Part shown: in pieces, positions 50,043-57,740 of the stretch | How positions within the stretch are numbered: the first letter of the stretch is position 1 | Layout: the number at the start of each line of letters is the position of its first letter | DNA from: Desulfomicrobium sp. UBA5193 | GTDB taxonomy: Bacteria > Desulfobacterota > Desulfovibrionia > Desulfovibrionales > Desulfomicrobiaceae | DNA length: 64,000 bases | Assembly: GCA_002412965.1 (NCBI GenBank) | Contig: DHWB01000004.1 | Span: 434,001 to 498,000, forward strand | Direction: 5' to 3' | Translations under genes and position numbers: made by a program | The notes under the pieces: generated by a model | Database searches by the model: none | Seen by the model: only the letters and a program-made list of their open reading frames with translations | What the model was told of the DNA's origin: nothing

Positions 50043-50066
50043 AGGGGGAGCCATGCAGCTCCCCCT
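50043..50066 (-). terminator. hairpin between sbtA and sbtM
   Basis: GGGGGAGC pairs with GCTCCCCC around CATGCA, 22 bp after the sbtA stop, followed by a loose T-rich TGTGTTTATT on the minus strand. It may attenuate sbtM or stabilise the sbtA mRNA, giving more peptide than enzyme. Confidence 0.7.
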
Positions 50067-50087
50067 TATTTCTCAAATGATACGGTG

Positions 50088-50339
50088 TTACTGCTTCTTG
50101 GGTGTATCGGTGCTCCCGGCACCGGTTTTTGCTCCACCACCTCAGCCACTCCCACCGGGAGCAGGTTTTGTGGAATTCCCATCCGTTGCATTTCCATCGC
50201 TGCCACCGGCAGCGGGCTTTGAACTCCCACCTCAGCCGCTCCCGGAAGCCACTGCGTTGACTACACCTGCCGAGGCACTGGCCAAAAGTGCCGCAAGGCA
50301 GCAGCCAGCCAGAACTTTTTTCAAATCATTTGTGTCCAT
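50088..50339 (-). CDS. sbtA: selenocysteine-containing RiPP precursor (SbtA-like), two in-frame TGA
   Basis: An 83-residue peptide with Sec at codons 36 (TGA 50234-50232) and 66 (TGA 50144-50142), ending at TAA 50090-50088. It has a helical N-terminal leader (MDTNDLKKVLAGCC, then LAALLASASAGVVNAV) and a Gly/Ser/Pro/Lys-rich core. The two Sec lie in near-identical contexts, ASGSG-U-GGSS and GGSG-U-GGGA. AAAGGAG precedes ATG 50339. Each TGA is followed 17-18 nt later by a perfect 6-bp hairpin, as expected for bacterial SECIS elements. Normal gene calling misses the gene because it treats TGA as stop, and a meaningless plus-strand frame covers the region instead. I recognise the N-terminus as the selenobiotic/SbtA family. 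Needed selA, selB, selC and selD must be elsewhere. Main alternative: a decayed gene with two nonsense codons, unlikely given matched contexts and hairpins. Confidence 0.88.
50108..50124 (-). promoter_or_regulatory. SECIS-like hairpin for Sec66
   Basis: CGGTGC-CGGGA-GCACCG on the minus strand begins 17 nt after the second TGA; a 6-bp perfect stem with a G-containing apical loop, in the same place as the first hairpin. Confidence 0.7.
50199..50213 (-). promoter_or_regulatory. SECIS-like hairpin for Sec36
   Basis: GCTGCC-GGT-GGCAGC on the minus strand begins 18 nt after the first TGA; 6-bp perfect stem with apical GGT. The distance from TGA to apex is close to that of the E. coli fdhF SECIS. 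Confidence 0.7.
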
Positions 50340-50795
50340 TTTCTCTCCTTTGTGAACAATTGCTCACGGTTGTCATTGCAAACGCCGATGACTTTTGAGG
50401 ACTTCTATAGATAGTAGCTATCTGAATTGCGCCAGAAACGTCAACACTTGGCGCAAAATGGAGTGAAAAAGAGTGTCTTCTCGTCGGCTTCTTCTGTTTA
50501 GCTGATAATTATGAGCATGTTAAATGCCAGCCGCTGCTCAAATGGAAGCCTCTCAACGTAAGGCATTACAAACTGAGATGATATGAAAACAGATGAAGAA
50601 AGGGAGCCACGTCTATTCTTGACTCTCCCCGAAGCGCTGAGCTGGCTCACACCATCTTGGACTTATGATTCAATTTAAAAATGAAGCATAATTATCTCCG
50701 AAATGGGCTTCAGGATTCCTGATATGATTTATCTCAGCCTCCTTGCCGGGGTCTCCGATCTCCATCATTCAATTAAACGGGAAGGCTGCAAACGC
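50340..50795. other. leader region of sbtA and intergenic gap to the ABC operon
   Basis: Besides the two palindromes, a 31-codon frame (50583-50678, starting MKTDEEREPRLFL) is the only plausible small ORF and has no support. The region is more AT-rich than the flanking ABC operon. Confidence 0.4.
50427..50456 (-). promoter_or_regulatory. palindrome enclosing a candidate sbtA -35 box
   Basis: TTGCGCCA (50427-50434) and TGGCGCAA (50449-50456) are perfect reverse complements with a 14-bp spacer. The spacer contains TTGACG on the minus strand, a good -35, about 100 bp upstream of sbtA. The -10 is weak (TAGCTA at 18 bp). Nearby AGATAG-TAG-CTATCT (50408-50422) is a second palindrome. A repressor site is plausible. 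Confidence 0.45.
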
Positions 50796-51578
50796 CTACC
50801 GCATCCGCCGCTTGCGGTGGTATCGGTACAGCCCCAGTTCCAGCACGATGAAGAGGACGATGGGCACGGCCAGGAAGATCAGGGTGATAAGCGCTCCGAG
50901 GCCGCGATTGGAGGAGGTGATGAGCGGGAAGAGATAGCCCGTGAAGGACGCGACGCTTCCGCCTCCGATCAGGAAGACCAGGAAATATTCGGAAAACGCG
51001 ACCAGAAAGACCACGCTCGCGCCTGCCGCCATGGCCGGGAGGAGCTGCGGCATCTCCACTTCCAGAAAGACACGCCATTTCGACGCGCCCAAGTTGCGGG
51101 CGCAGACTGCGTATTCGCGCCCCATGAGGGTGTAACCCGTGGTCAGGGCGCGCAGCATGTACGGGTAGCTGATCATGGCCAGGACCAGGATCACGCCGGG
51201 CGTGGTGTCGACCAGGCCGATCTTGATAAAGATGAAATGCAGGCCCATGGAGAAGGTCATGGCCGGAACCAGGGCCGGGAGCAGGAGCAGGCCTTCGAGC
51301 AAGTTTTTGCCGCGAAAGGACGTGAACGCCAGGGTCTTGGCGGGCAGTATGGTCATGGCCAGGGTCAGGGCCACTGTCGCCATAGAATAGCCAAGGGAAT
51401 TTGCAAGCGCCGTCAGGAAAGGCCTTGGGCGAGCCGCGAGGAAACGGAGCCCCTCCAGGGAGAGCTCCGGCCAGAGCTCCGGGAAGCGCCAGCCCGGCGC
51501 TCCGGCCTGCAGGACCAGTACGATGACTGGCAGCAGGAACATGAGGGCGAGGATGAGGAGGGTCGGCGCGTGTCTCAC
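50796..51578 (-). CDS. ABC transporter permease (second)
   Basis: A 260-residue membrane protein with six helices and the EAA loop ARNLGASKWRVFLEVEMPQL. GTG 51578 overlaps the previous stop (GTGA). The longer frame to 52181 is antisense-like noise over the first permease. It ends the operon with an RKRRMR tail. It resembles the C-terminal half of YnjC-type permeases, here split into two proteins. Confidence 0.85.
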   Translation of the reverse strand: MRHAPTLLILALMFLLPVIVLVLQAGAPGWRFPELWPELSLEGLRFLAARPRPFLTALANSLGYSMATVALTLAMTILPAKTLAFTSFRGKNLLEGLLLLPALVPAMTFSMGLHFIFIKIGLVDTTPGVILVLAMISYPYMLRALTTGYTLMGREYAVCARNLGASKWRVFLEVEMPQLLPAMAAGASVVFLVAFSEYFLVFLIGGGSVASFTGYLFPLITSSNRGLGALITLIFLAVPIVLFIVLELGLYRYHRKRRMR

Positions 51579-52438
51579 AATTTGCGCCTCCAGCCGTCGA
51601 GGTACGCCGCGAAGCGATTGTAGAGCATGGCGAAGAGGGCGGCGAAGACGAACATGAGCGTCAGGATGGCCATGGCTTGCGGGCGCTGGCTCAGGTCGCG
51701 CTGGAAGAAGATGTCGAAGACCCGGATGGAGAGCATGCCGGGGTGCGATTCCCCGAGCACGAAGGGGATGTCGAAGGAGCCGAAGGCGTACAGGAAGAGG
51801 ATGATGAAGGCGCTGTGCACGGCCGGCAGCAGGCGCGGCAGGGTCACGGACCAAAAGGTGCGTAAGGCACCGGCCCCCAGCATGCGCGCGGTCTGAACCA
51901 GCCGGATGTCGAAGCCGAAGAGCACGGCCCCGACCAGGAGCAGGGCGAAGGGCACTCCCTTGAGCAGAAAGGCCAGGATCATGCCTAGGCCGCTCCCTGT
52001 ATGCAGGATGCTCGGAAATTCCTCCGGCGAGGAGATGATCCCTGCCTGGAAGAGGACAGAGGACACAAGCCCCGTTCTGCTCAGGAAAAGAAGGACCAGG
52101 AACGCCACCGCCACGTGGGGCAGGATGAGCCCGACCTTGGAGACCACGCCCACCCTGCGCAGGCCGGGCGGCATGCGCCACAGGGCCAGAGCCAGGAGGG
52201 TGCCCCCCAGGACCGAACCCGCCGCCGAGACAAAAGCCACGAACAGGGACAGGCCAAGCGATTGGCCCATCGCCTGATCCTCAAGCAACGTCAGGTAGTG
52301 CTCAAGGGTTGCCTCGCTTGGTCCAACCGGCAAAAAAAGACCCAGGCTCTGGGCCATGGTCAGGGCCATGCCCGCGCAGAAGAGCGCGCAGTACGGCAGC
52401 AGCAGGGGCGCAAGGCCCCAAAGAATCCTGCGTCCCAT
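51575..52438 (-). CDS. ABC transporter permease (first)
   Basis: A 287-residue permease starting MGRRILWGLAPLLLPYC, with six to seven helices and the EAA loop ARMLGAGALRTFWSVTLPRL. It begins 1 bp after the solute-binding gene. With the next permease it forms the channel dimer, analogous to the two halves of E. coli YnjC. Confidence 0.85.
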   Translation of the reverse strand: MGRRILWGLAPLLLPYCALFCAGMALTMAQSLGLFLPVGPSEATLEHYLTLLEDQAMGQSLGLSLFVAFVSAAGSVLGGTLLALALWRMPPGLRRVGVVSKVGLILPHVAVAFLVLLFLSRTGLVSSVLFQAGIISSPEEFPSILHTGSGLGMILAFLLKGVPFALLLVGAVLFGFDIRLVQTARMLGAGALRTFWSVTLPRLLPAVHSAFIILFLYAFGSFDIPFVLGESHPGMLSIRVFDIFFQRDLSQRPQAMAILTLMFVFAALFAMLYNRFAAYLDGWRRKL

Positions 52439-52439
52439 C

Positions 52440-53648
52440 CTAGTGTCCGAGAATGATCCTGTCCCAGTCCTTTTCGAGAAGCTCCAGATATTCGGGCCTG
52501 ATCTCCGGCACGGCGGCCGCGGAGAGGGTATCCGTATCAAGGGTGGCCTCGCCCAGGTCGACCTCCGCAAAGGCCTTGCGCTCCGCCGCCTCAAGTTTCG
52601 AGACCTCGAGGGCGGGCATGTCACCCCAGTTTTCGGGCTTGAATTTGGAGAGCTGCGCCTCGGGGCTCATCAGGAAATTGGCCAGGACCATGGCTCCGGC
52701 CTTGTTTGGCGCATTGAAGGGGATGGCCGTGAAGTGAGTGTTGAAGATGGCCCCCTCTGTCAGGACAAAGGTTCGCACCGTTTTGGGATAGGTCTTTTCC
52801 AGGATTTTCATCTGCGCATGGGCCGGGTGGTAGGACATGGCCATGTCGATCTCTCCGCGCGCGAACAGGGTGTCCAGGGCGGCCGCGTCCTTCGGATAGG
52901 TCCGTCCTTCCTGCCAGAGATAGGGTTTGAGGTCGCTCAGCCAGCTAAAGGTCTGCGGTGCGTTTTTGGCGTAGAGCTCGGGGTTGAAGCCGCTCAGGTA
53001 CTGCTCGTGCCCTCCCGTGGTGGCGTAGAAAATCTGGCGCAGAAAGGCCGAGCCCGTGAAATCCGGAGGCTGCGGATAGGTGAAGCGTCCAGGGTGCGCC
53101 CTGATCCAGTCCGCAAGCTCGGCCAGAGTGGCCGGGGGACGTGGCGTGCGGTCCGTGTCGTACTCGAAGACGAACTGCGCCCGGCCGTAGGGCGCTTCAA
53201 AGCCGTTCACGGGGTATCCGAAATCATGCGCGGATTTCTGCGCGTCGTACCAGACCGCAAAATTGGGCAGCCTGTCCGTGAAGGGGCCGAAAAGCACACC
53301 GGCCTGCATGGCGTTCTTGAAGTTTTCGCCGTTGATCCACAGCAGGTCCATGGTGCCCATGTCCTTGTTCGCCGCCTTTTCGGTCAAGAGCTTGTTGACG
53401 AAGACCGGTGCGTCCATGGGCACCCGCACCACGTTTATGTCATGGCGTTTTTTCATCTCTGCGGTCACATAGGTGTCGACCCACTGGTTGATCTGGGCGC
53501 TGCCGCCCCACATGTGCCAGCGCACCTCGGTGCCGCGCGCGGCCTTTTCCAGGGCCGGGTAGTCCAGTGTCAGAACGGAGTCCGTGGTCGGGGCTTCGGA
53601 GCATCCGGCCAGCAGCAGAAAAAGCAGGAGCATATGTTTCAAACGCAT
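52440..53648 (-). CDS. ABC transporter solute-binding lipoprotein (YnjB-like)
   Basis: A 402-residue lipoprotein (MRLKHMLLLFLLLAGC, lipobox LAGC) of the type I solute-binding fold (EVRWHMWGGSAQINQWVDTY, PTRPPATLAELADWI-like hinge region, MDLLWINGENF). It matches the YnjB group, whose substrate is unproven (thiamine or sugars have been suggested). ATG 53648 is chosen for the lipoprotein signal. It overlaps the ATPase end by 10 bp. Confidence 0.85.
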   Translation of the reverse strand: MRLKHMLLLFLLLAGCSEAPTTDSVLTLDYPALEKAARGTEVRWHMWGGSAQINQWVDTYVTAEMKKRHDINVVRVPMDAPVFVNKLLTEKAANKDMGTMDLLWINGENFKNAMQAGVLFGPFTDRLPNFAVWYDAQKSAHDFGYPVNGFEAPYGRAQFVFEYDTDRTPRPPATLAELADWIRAHPGRFTYPQPPDFTGSAFLRQIFYATTGGHEQYLSGFNPELYAKNAPQTFSWLSDLKPYLWQEGRTYPKDAAALDTLFARGEIDMAMSYHPAHAQMKILEKTYPKTVRTFVLTEGAIFNTHFTAIPFNAPNKAGAMVLANFLMSPEAQLSKFKPENWGDMPALEVSKLEAAERKAFAEVDLGEATLDTDTLSAAAVPEIRPEYLELLEKDWDRIILGH

Positions 53649-54637
53649 GATTCCTCCGTGGATGGGCAATGAAAGATCGGCGGGTAATGGGGAGACGCCG
53701 CAAGGCTGACCCGGTCTCCGGGCTCGCAGCTGGCGTCCAGGGCATAGACGATGAGGTCCCGGTCCAGAATGCGCACGGTGCAGGCCAGATAATGACCGGC
53801 GAAATGCACGGCGGTGACGGTGCCGGAGCCGTCCGGGTCCGGTTCCAGGCGCAGGGCCTCGGGGCGCATCCAGCAGGAGGGCAGGCCGAGAAGGTCCGTC
53901 AGGGGGGCGGTTATGCGGTTCAGCGGACCCAGGAAGCGCGCCGTTTCCAGATCGGCCGGGTGCCGGTACACCTCCAGAGGCGGGGCGTACTGGCGCAGGC
54001 TCCCCCCGAGCATGACGCCGATGCGGTCCGACATGGCCAGGGCTTCCTGCAGGTCGTGGGTCACGCAGATCGTGGTGATGCCGAAGGCGCGCTGGGTGGA
54101 GCGGATGAAGAGGGCGGTCTCCATCTTCAGGTTGCGGTCCAGGTTGGCGAAGGGTTCGTCCAGGAGCAGCAGGGACGGTTCCAGAATCATGGCCCTGGCA
54201 ATGGCCACGCGCTGTTTTTGCCCACCCGAAAGCTGGGCCGGATAGGAGTTCTGCCGGTCTTCGAGGTGAAAATAACCCAGCATGGGCATGACCTTGTCCC
54301 GGATGGCGGCCTTGGACAGTCCACGGGCTTTGAGGCCGAAGGCGATGTTCTGGAACACGGTCATGTTCGGGAAGAGCACGTAGTCCTGAAAGACGAGGAT
54401 GGCGGAGGGTTTTTCCCCCTCGCGACCAATGTGCCGGACCGCTCCGCCGTCCGCTTCCTGCAGCCCGGCGATGACGTGCAGCAGGGTGGTCTTGCCCACT
54501 CCTGACGGCCCGACCAAGGAGACGAGGTTGCCTCGGGCCACGGCGAAGCTCACGTCGCTGAAGACTGTGGTCTTGCCGAAGCGCTTGCTCAGGGCCTCGA
54601 CGCGCAGCAGGTCGGCCGGCTCTGCGTCAGCGTTCAA
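53639..54637 (-). CDS. ABC transporter ATP-binding protein (YnjD-like)
   Basis: About 332 residues. Walker A GPSGVGKTTLLH, signature LSGGQKQRVAIARAM, Walker B LLLLDEPFANLD, H-loop CVTHDLQEAL, and a C-terminal TOBE-like regulatory domain. The start is uncertain: no ATG precedes the conserved LRVEALSKRFG; TTG 54637 is the best candidate and overlaps the FAD gene by 11 bp. Confidence 0.88.
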   Translation of the reverse strand: MNADAEPADLLRVEALSKRFGKTTVFSDVSFAVARGNLVSLVGPSGVGKTTLLHVIAGLQEADGGAVRHIGREGEKPSAILVFQDYVLFPNMTVFQNIAFGLKARGLSKAAIRDKVMPMLGYFHLEDRQNSYPAQLSGGQKQRVAIARAMILEPSLLLLDEPFANLDRNLKMETALFIRSTQRAFGITTICVTHDLQEALAMSDRIGVMLGGSLRQYAPPLEVYRHPADLETARFLGPLNRITAPLTDLLGLPSCWMRPEALRLEPDPDGSGTVTAVHFAGHYLACTVRILDRDLIVYALDASCEPGDRVSLAASPHYPPIFHCPSTEESCV

Positions 54638-55742
54638 GAGCCTGGAAGTGGCGCATGAAGCGCCGGTCGATGTAGTCTTTGAGCATGAAGGCCACGGAGC
54701 TCCGGAACATGAGCGGTCCCTTGCTGAAGATGGCGGTGTCGTCACCCATGTTGAAGAGCAGTAGGTAGCTTCCGCCGGGGTCGAAGGTCTGCAGGCGCGT
54801 TCCGTTCAGGCAGGCGCGGACGTTTCTGTAGAGGACGGGATTCTGGCGCACGGCATAGACTCCGACCTTGTCGAGAGGCTTGGGCGCGAAGTCGATGCAG
54901 TCCCCGCCGCCGAAAATTTCCGGAAAGTCCACGCTCTGCAGCCGTTCGTTGACCAGCAGCCCGCCGGTGGGCCCGGTGGTCAGCCCCGAGTCGGCGAAGA
55001 GCCGTGACGGCTTCACGCCCGTGGCCAGGAAGACGAGGTCCGGATGGTGGCTTGTCCCGCCCTGCATGATGACCCCGTTGCGGATCTCCTCCACGTAGCC
55101 GTCCTCCTTGATGGCGATGTCCTGACGGGCGAAGGAGTCCCTGGCCATGCTGCGGATTTTCTCCGGAAGGCGGCTGAGCAATTGGCGGCCGGCAAAGAGG
55201 GTGATTTGCGGCGCATGCCAACCGCGCGATTTTGCGAGCCTGCGCACGTTGCCCGCGATTTCAAGGGCGGCCGGACCGCCACCGACCACGGCGATGTGGG
55301 GCCTGGTCCGGGTGGCGCAGAGCGAGATCACGGCCCGCTGCGCTTCCTGCAGACGTTCGATGGGCTTGACGGTGAAAACGTTTGTGGTGTCGCCGTGGAT
55401 GTTCTCGAAAGGGATATAGCTGCCCGCGTTGCAGGACAGCACGTCGTATTCCATGGCTTGGCCGGAACCGAGGGTGACGGAGCGCTGCTCCGCATCGATG
55501 CGCACCACCCTGTCCCGCACAAAGGCGGCTCCGTGGCGTTCGACCACGGCGCGGGTCGCGAAGCGGATGTCCGAGGGGGTATAGCTCTGGCCCAGCATGC
55601 CCGGTCCCATGCCGGAGTAGTAATGGTAATCCGAAGGTTGAACGACGGTGACGTCGTGGCCGTCCCGGATCAGGTCCCGCAGATGGGCCAGGATGGTCAT
55701 GTGTGCGTGGCCGCCTCCGGCCAGGATCAATTTTTTGCCCAT
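54627..55742 (-). CDS. FAD-dependent NDH-2/SQR-like oxidoreductase
   Basis: A 371-residue flavoprotein. The N-terminal dinucleotide fold begins KKLILAGGGHAHMTIL, the second is AVVGGGPAALEIAG, and a C-terminal IFGGGDCIDFAPKPLDKVGV contacts FAD. YSGMGPGMLGQSYTPSD resembles the oxidoreductase fused to SelD in some bacteria. AGGAGAC precedes ATG 55742. It heads the ABC operon; whether the roles are linked is unknown. Confidence 0.82.
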   Translation of the reverse strand: MGKKLILAGGGHAHMTILAHLRDLIRDGHDVTVVQPSDYHYYSGMGPGMLGQSYTPSDIRFATRAVVERHGAAFVRDRVVRIDAEQRSVTLGSGQAMEYDVLSCNAGSYIPFENIHGDTTNVFTVKPIERLQEAQRAVISLCATRTRPHIAVVGGGPAALEIAGNVRRLAKSRGWHAPQITLFAGRQLLSRLPEKIRSMARDSFARQDIAIKEDGYVEEIRNGVIMQGGTSHHPDLVFLATGVKPSRLFADSGLTTGPTGGLLVNERLQSVDFPEIFGGGDCIDFAPKPLDKVGVYAVRQNPVLYRNVRACLNGTRLQTFDPGGSYLLLFNMGDDTAIFSKGPLMFRSSVAFMLKDYIDRRFMRHFQALER

Positions 55743-55845
55743 GCTCGTCTCCTGAATGTTATTGCGAAGCAAACAGCTTTTCAAAGTTAACCATACTCTG
55801 CGGGGAGATGCAATGATTTGAGCCGTTCTCGGCAGGCGATCGGTA

Positions 55846-56793
55846 TCAGGAACTGAAGTCGTCCCCAGCATACCAGGCATCGAAGAGATGGCGGGCAATG
55901 GTTTCGGCTGCGGGGAGAATCAGCTCGCCCGAGTCGAGCAGGGCCGGGATCTCGTGGCGTGAAAACCAGCGCGCGTCTTCGAGTTCATCGTCGTTCAGCA
56001 TGATCCGCGTCGAGGTCGCACGGGCATGGAAGCCGAGCATGAGCGATCCGGAAAAGGGCCAGGGCTGGGAGGAATAATAGCGGATGTCCCGCACCGCGAT
56101 CCCCGTTTCCTCCATGACTTCGCGCAGGACCGTGTCCTCGGCGCTCTCGCCCGGTTCCACATAGCCGGAAATGGCGGCATAGACGCGGGGCTTCCAGACG
56201 GCCTGGCGCCCGAGCAGGCACCTGTCTCCTCGGCTGTCCTTGTGGTGGACCAGCACGATCATGGCCGGATTGATGCGCGGGAAATGCTCCGCGGCGCAGT
56301 CCGGGTTGGTGCAGACCTGGGCCAGGGAGGCGGGCCTCGGTGTGGTAGGGTGCCCGCACAGGCTGCAGAAGCGGGTCCGGCTGTGCCAGCCCGCGATGGC
56401 GCGCGCGTAACCGAGCAGGGCCGCCATCTGGGCCGGCAGCACCGCCGCATGCTGGCGCAGGGGCATGAAGGTTCCCAGAGTGCTGAGGCACTGGGCCGTG
56501 GGCGTTGGGAGGCGGTCGAGGTTGATCGCGAAATAGCTGCACTCTTCGTCATCGCCCAGGAGCATGGCTTCCAGATGGGCCTGATCGCAGCCGCCAAGCA
56601 TGGGCTGGGCAAGCAGAAGCGGTTCCGAGCGGTCCGCATCGAAGAGGATTTCATCGCCACGGACCACGACATAGAGGGCGCGTCCTGAAACGAGGGTCTG
56701 CTCCCAGTCCGGGGCATCGACCGTAACGAAGGGTTTTCGGTTCAGCACCAGCCCGGCGAAGGTGTTGCGGGCGGAGCGGGTGTAATGATCCAT
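55846..56793 (-). CDS. nudC: NADH pyrophosphatase / RNA decapping hydrolase NudC
   Basis: A 315-residue Nudix hydrolase. A zinc ribbon (CSLC ... CTNPDC), the Nudix box GYVEPGESAEDTVLREVMEE and the SQPWPFSGSLMLGF motif identify NudC. It cleaves NADH and deNADs RNA. ATG 56793 begins MDHYTRSARNTFAG; the longer frame is unsupported. Confidence 0.93.
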   Translation of the reverse strand: MDHYTRSARNTFAGLVLNRKPFVTVDAPDWEQTLVSGRALYVVVRGDEILFDADRSEPLLLAQPMLGGCDQAHLEAMLLGDDEECSYFAINLDRLPTPTAQCLSTLGTFMPLRQHAAVLPAQMAALLGYARAIAGWHSRTRFCSLCGHPTTPRPASLAQVCTNPDCAAEHFPRINPAMIVLVHHKDSRGDRCLLGRQAVWKPRVYAAISGYVEPGESAEDTVLREVMEETGIAVRDIRYYSSQPWPFSGSLMLGFHARATSTRIMLNDDELEDARWFSRHEIPALLDSGELILPAAETIARHLFDAWYAGDDFSS

Positions 56794-56840
56794 GTTTTTT
56801 CGCTTGTTGTGTTGCAGCAAGGAATGCGCCGTGCACGCTT

Positions 56841-57740
56841 TTAGCGTTTTGCCCCGCTTTTGAATCTGCGGCAATAGGTGCAGTGGCGGCAGACCTCTTC
56901 CACGAGCCTGCCCGCCGCAAAGCCTGCGGCCATGGCCTTGGCCCTGGCACTGGCCAGGATTTCGGCCAGCCCGGTGTCGTGCAGGTTGCCGAGCGCGATG
57001 CGGCCGTCGGCGTCGAGGCAGCAGGGGCAGACGGTGCCGTCGGCCAGGATGGCGCAGTGCGTGGACAGGCCGTGGCAGAAGCCTCGCGCCCGCTCCGGTG
57101 TGGTCATGTCTCCTGGCCAGGCAAAGACCGTATCGGCATGCAGGTAGATGCGTCCGCACAGCTTCACGCTCTTGCGCCCTTTTGGCAGGGGTGGGGGAGC
57201 GGTGCCCAGGGCCGTGGCGATGCGGCCCAGGACGTGGGCGTTGAACCGGCTGTCCGATGGGGACTGCAGGCTGTCCAGGGTCCAGAGGCGCAGGTTGATG
57301 TACAGCTCGGGGCGCATTCGTGCTGCGCTCAGGCTGAATTCCAGGATGGCGTCCAGGGTGTCTTCATCGAGGTTGTCGCCCCTGCGCAATGACTGCAGGG
57401 AAAAATTGAGCTGCCGCAGGGCCGGAGTCCGCAGCAGCAGTTCCGCGTGGGCGCGCAGGAGGGTGGCGTTGGTGGTCAGGTTGACGGCGACTTCGGCGGT
57501 CGCGCATTGGTCCAGGATGGTGGACAACTTCGGGTGCAGGAGCGGTTCGCCCAAGACATGCAGACAGACTTGGCTGGTCAGCGGGGCGACTTGGGCCAGC
57601 ACGCGTGCGAAAAAGGCCGGGTCCATGGTCGCGGGGGGTCTTGAGGTTCCGGCGCAGAAATCGCAGCGCAGATTGCAGCGATTCGTGATCTCCACGTAGA
57701 CGCGCTGAAAATGCCCAGGTGCGGCCGGACCCTGGTTCAC
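56841..57740 (-). CDS. radical SAM/SPASM protein
   Basis: A 299-residue radical SAM protein with YVEITNRCNLRCDFC (CxxxCxxC), HVLGEPLLHP and a C-terminal CPCCLDADGRIALGNL plus CRHCTYC. GTG 57740 overlaps the kinase stop (GTGA). Similar short SPASM proteins have no fixed function. It is unrelated by neighbourhood to the selenopeptide maturase. Confidence 0.8.
   Translation of the reverse strand: MNQGPAAPGHFQRVYVEITNRCNLRCDFCAGTSRPPATMDPAFFARVLAQVAPLTSQVCLHVLGEPLLHPKLSTILDQCATAEVAVNLTTNATLLRAHAELLLRTPALRQLNFSLQSLRRGDNLDEDTLDAILEFSLSAARMRPELYINLRLWTLDSLQSPSDSRFNAHVLGRIATALGTAPPPLPKGRKSVKLCGRIYLHADTVFAWPGDMTTPERARGFCHGLSTHCAILADGTVCPCCLDADGRIALGNLHDTGLAEILASARAKAMAAGFAAGRLVEEVCRHCTYCRRFKSGAKR

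Noticed and set aside
49891..50355. 154-codon plus-strand frame rich in Pro and Ala
   Set aside because: It is the antisense shadow of sbtA, has no ribosome-binding site, and its Pro repeats mirror the Gly codons of the selenopeptide.
50583..50678. 31-codon ORF as a second precursor peptide beside sbtM
   Set aside because: No leader-like sequence, no Cys or Sec, and opposite orientation to sbtA and sbtM.
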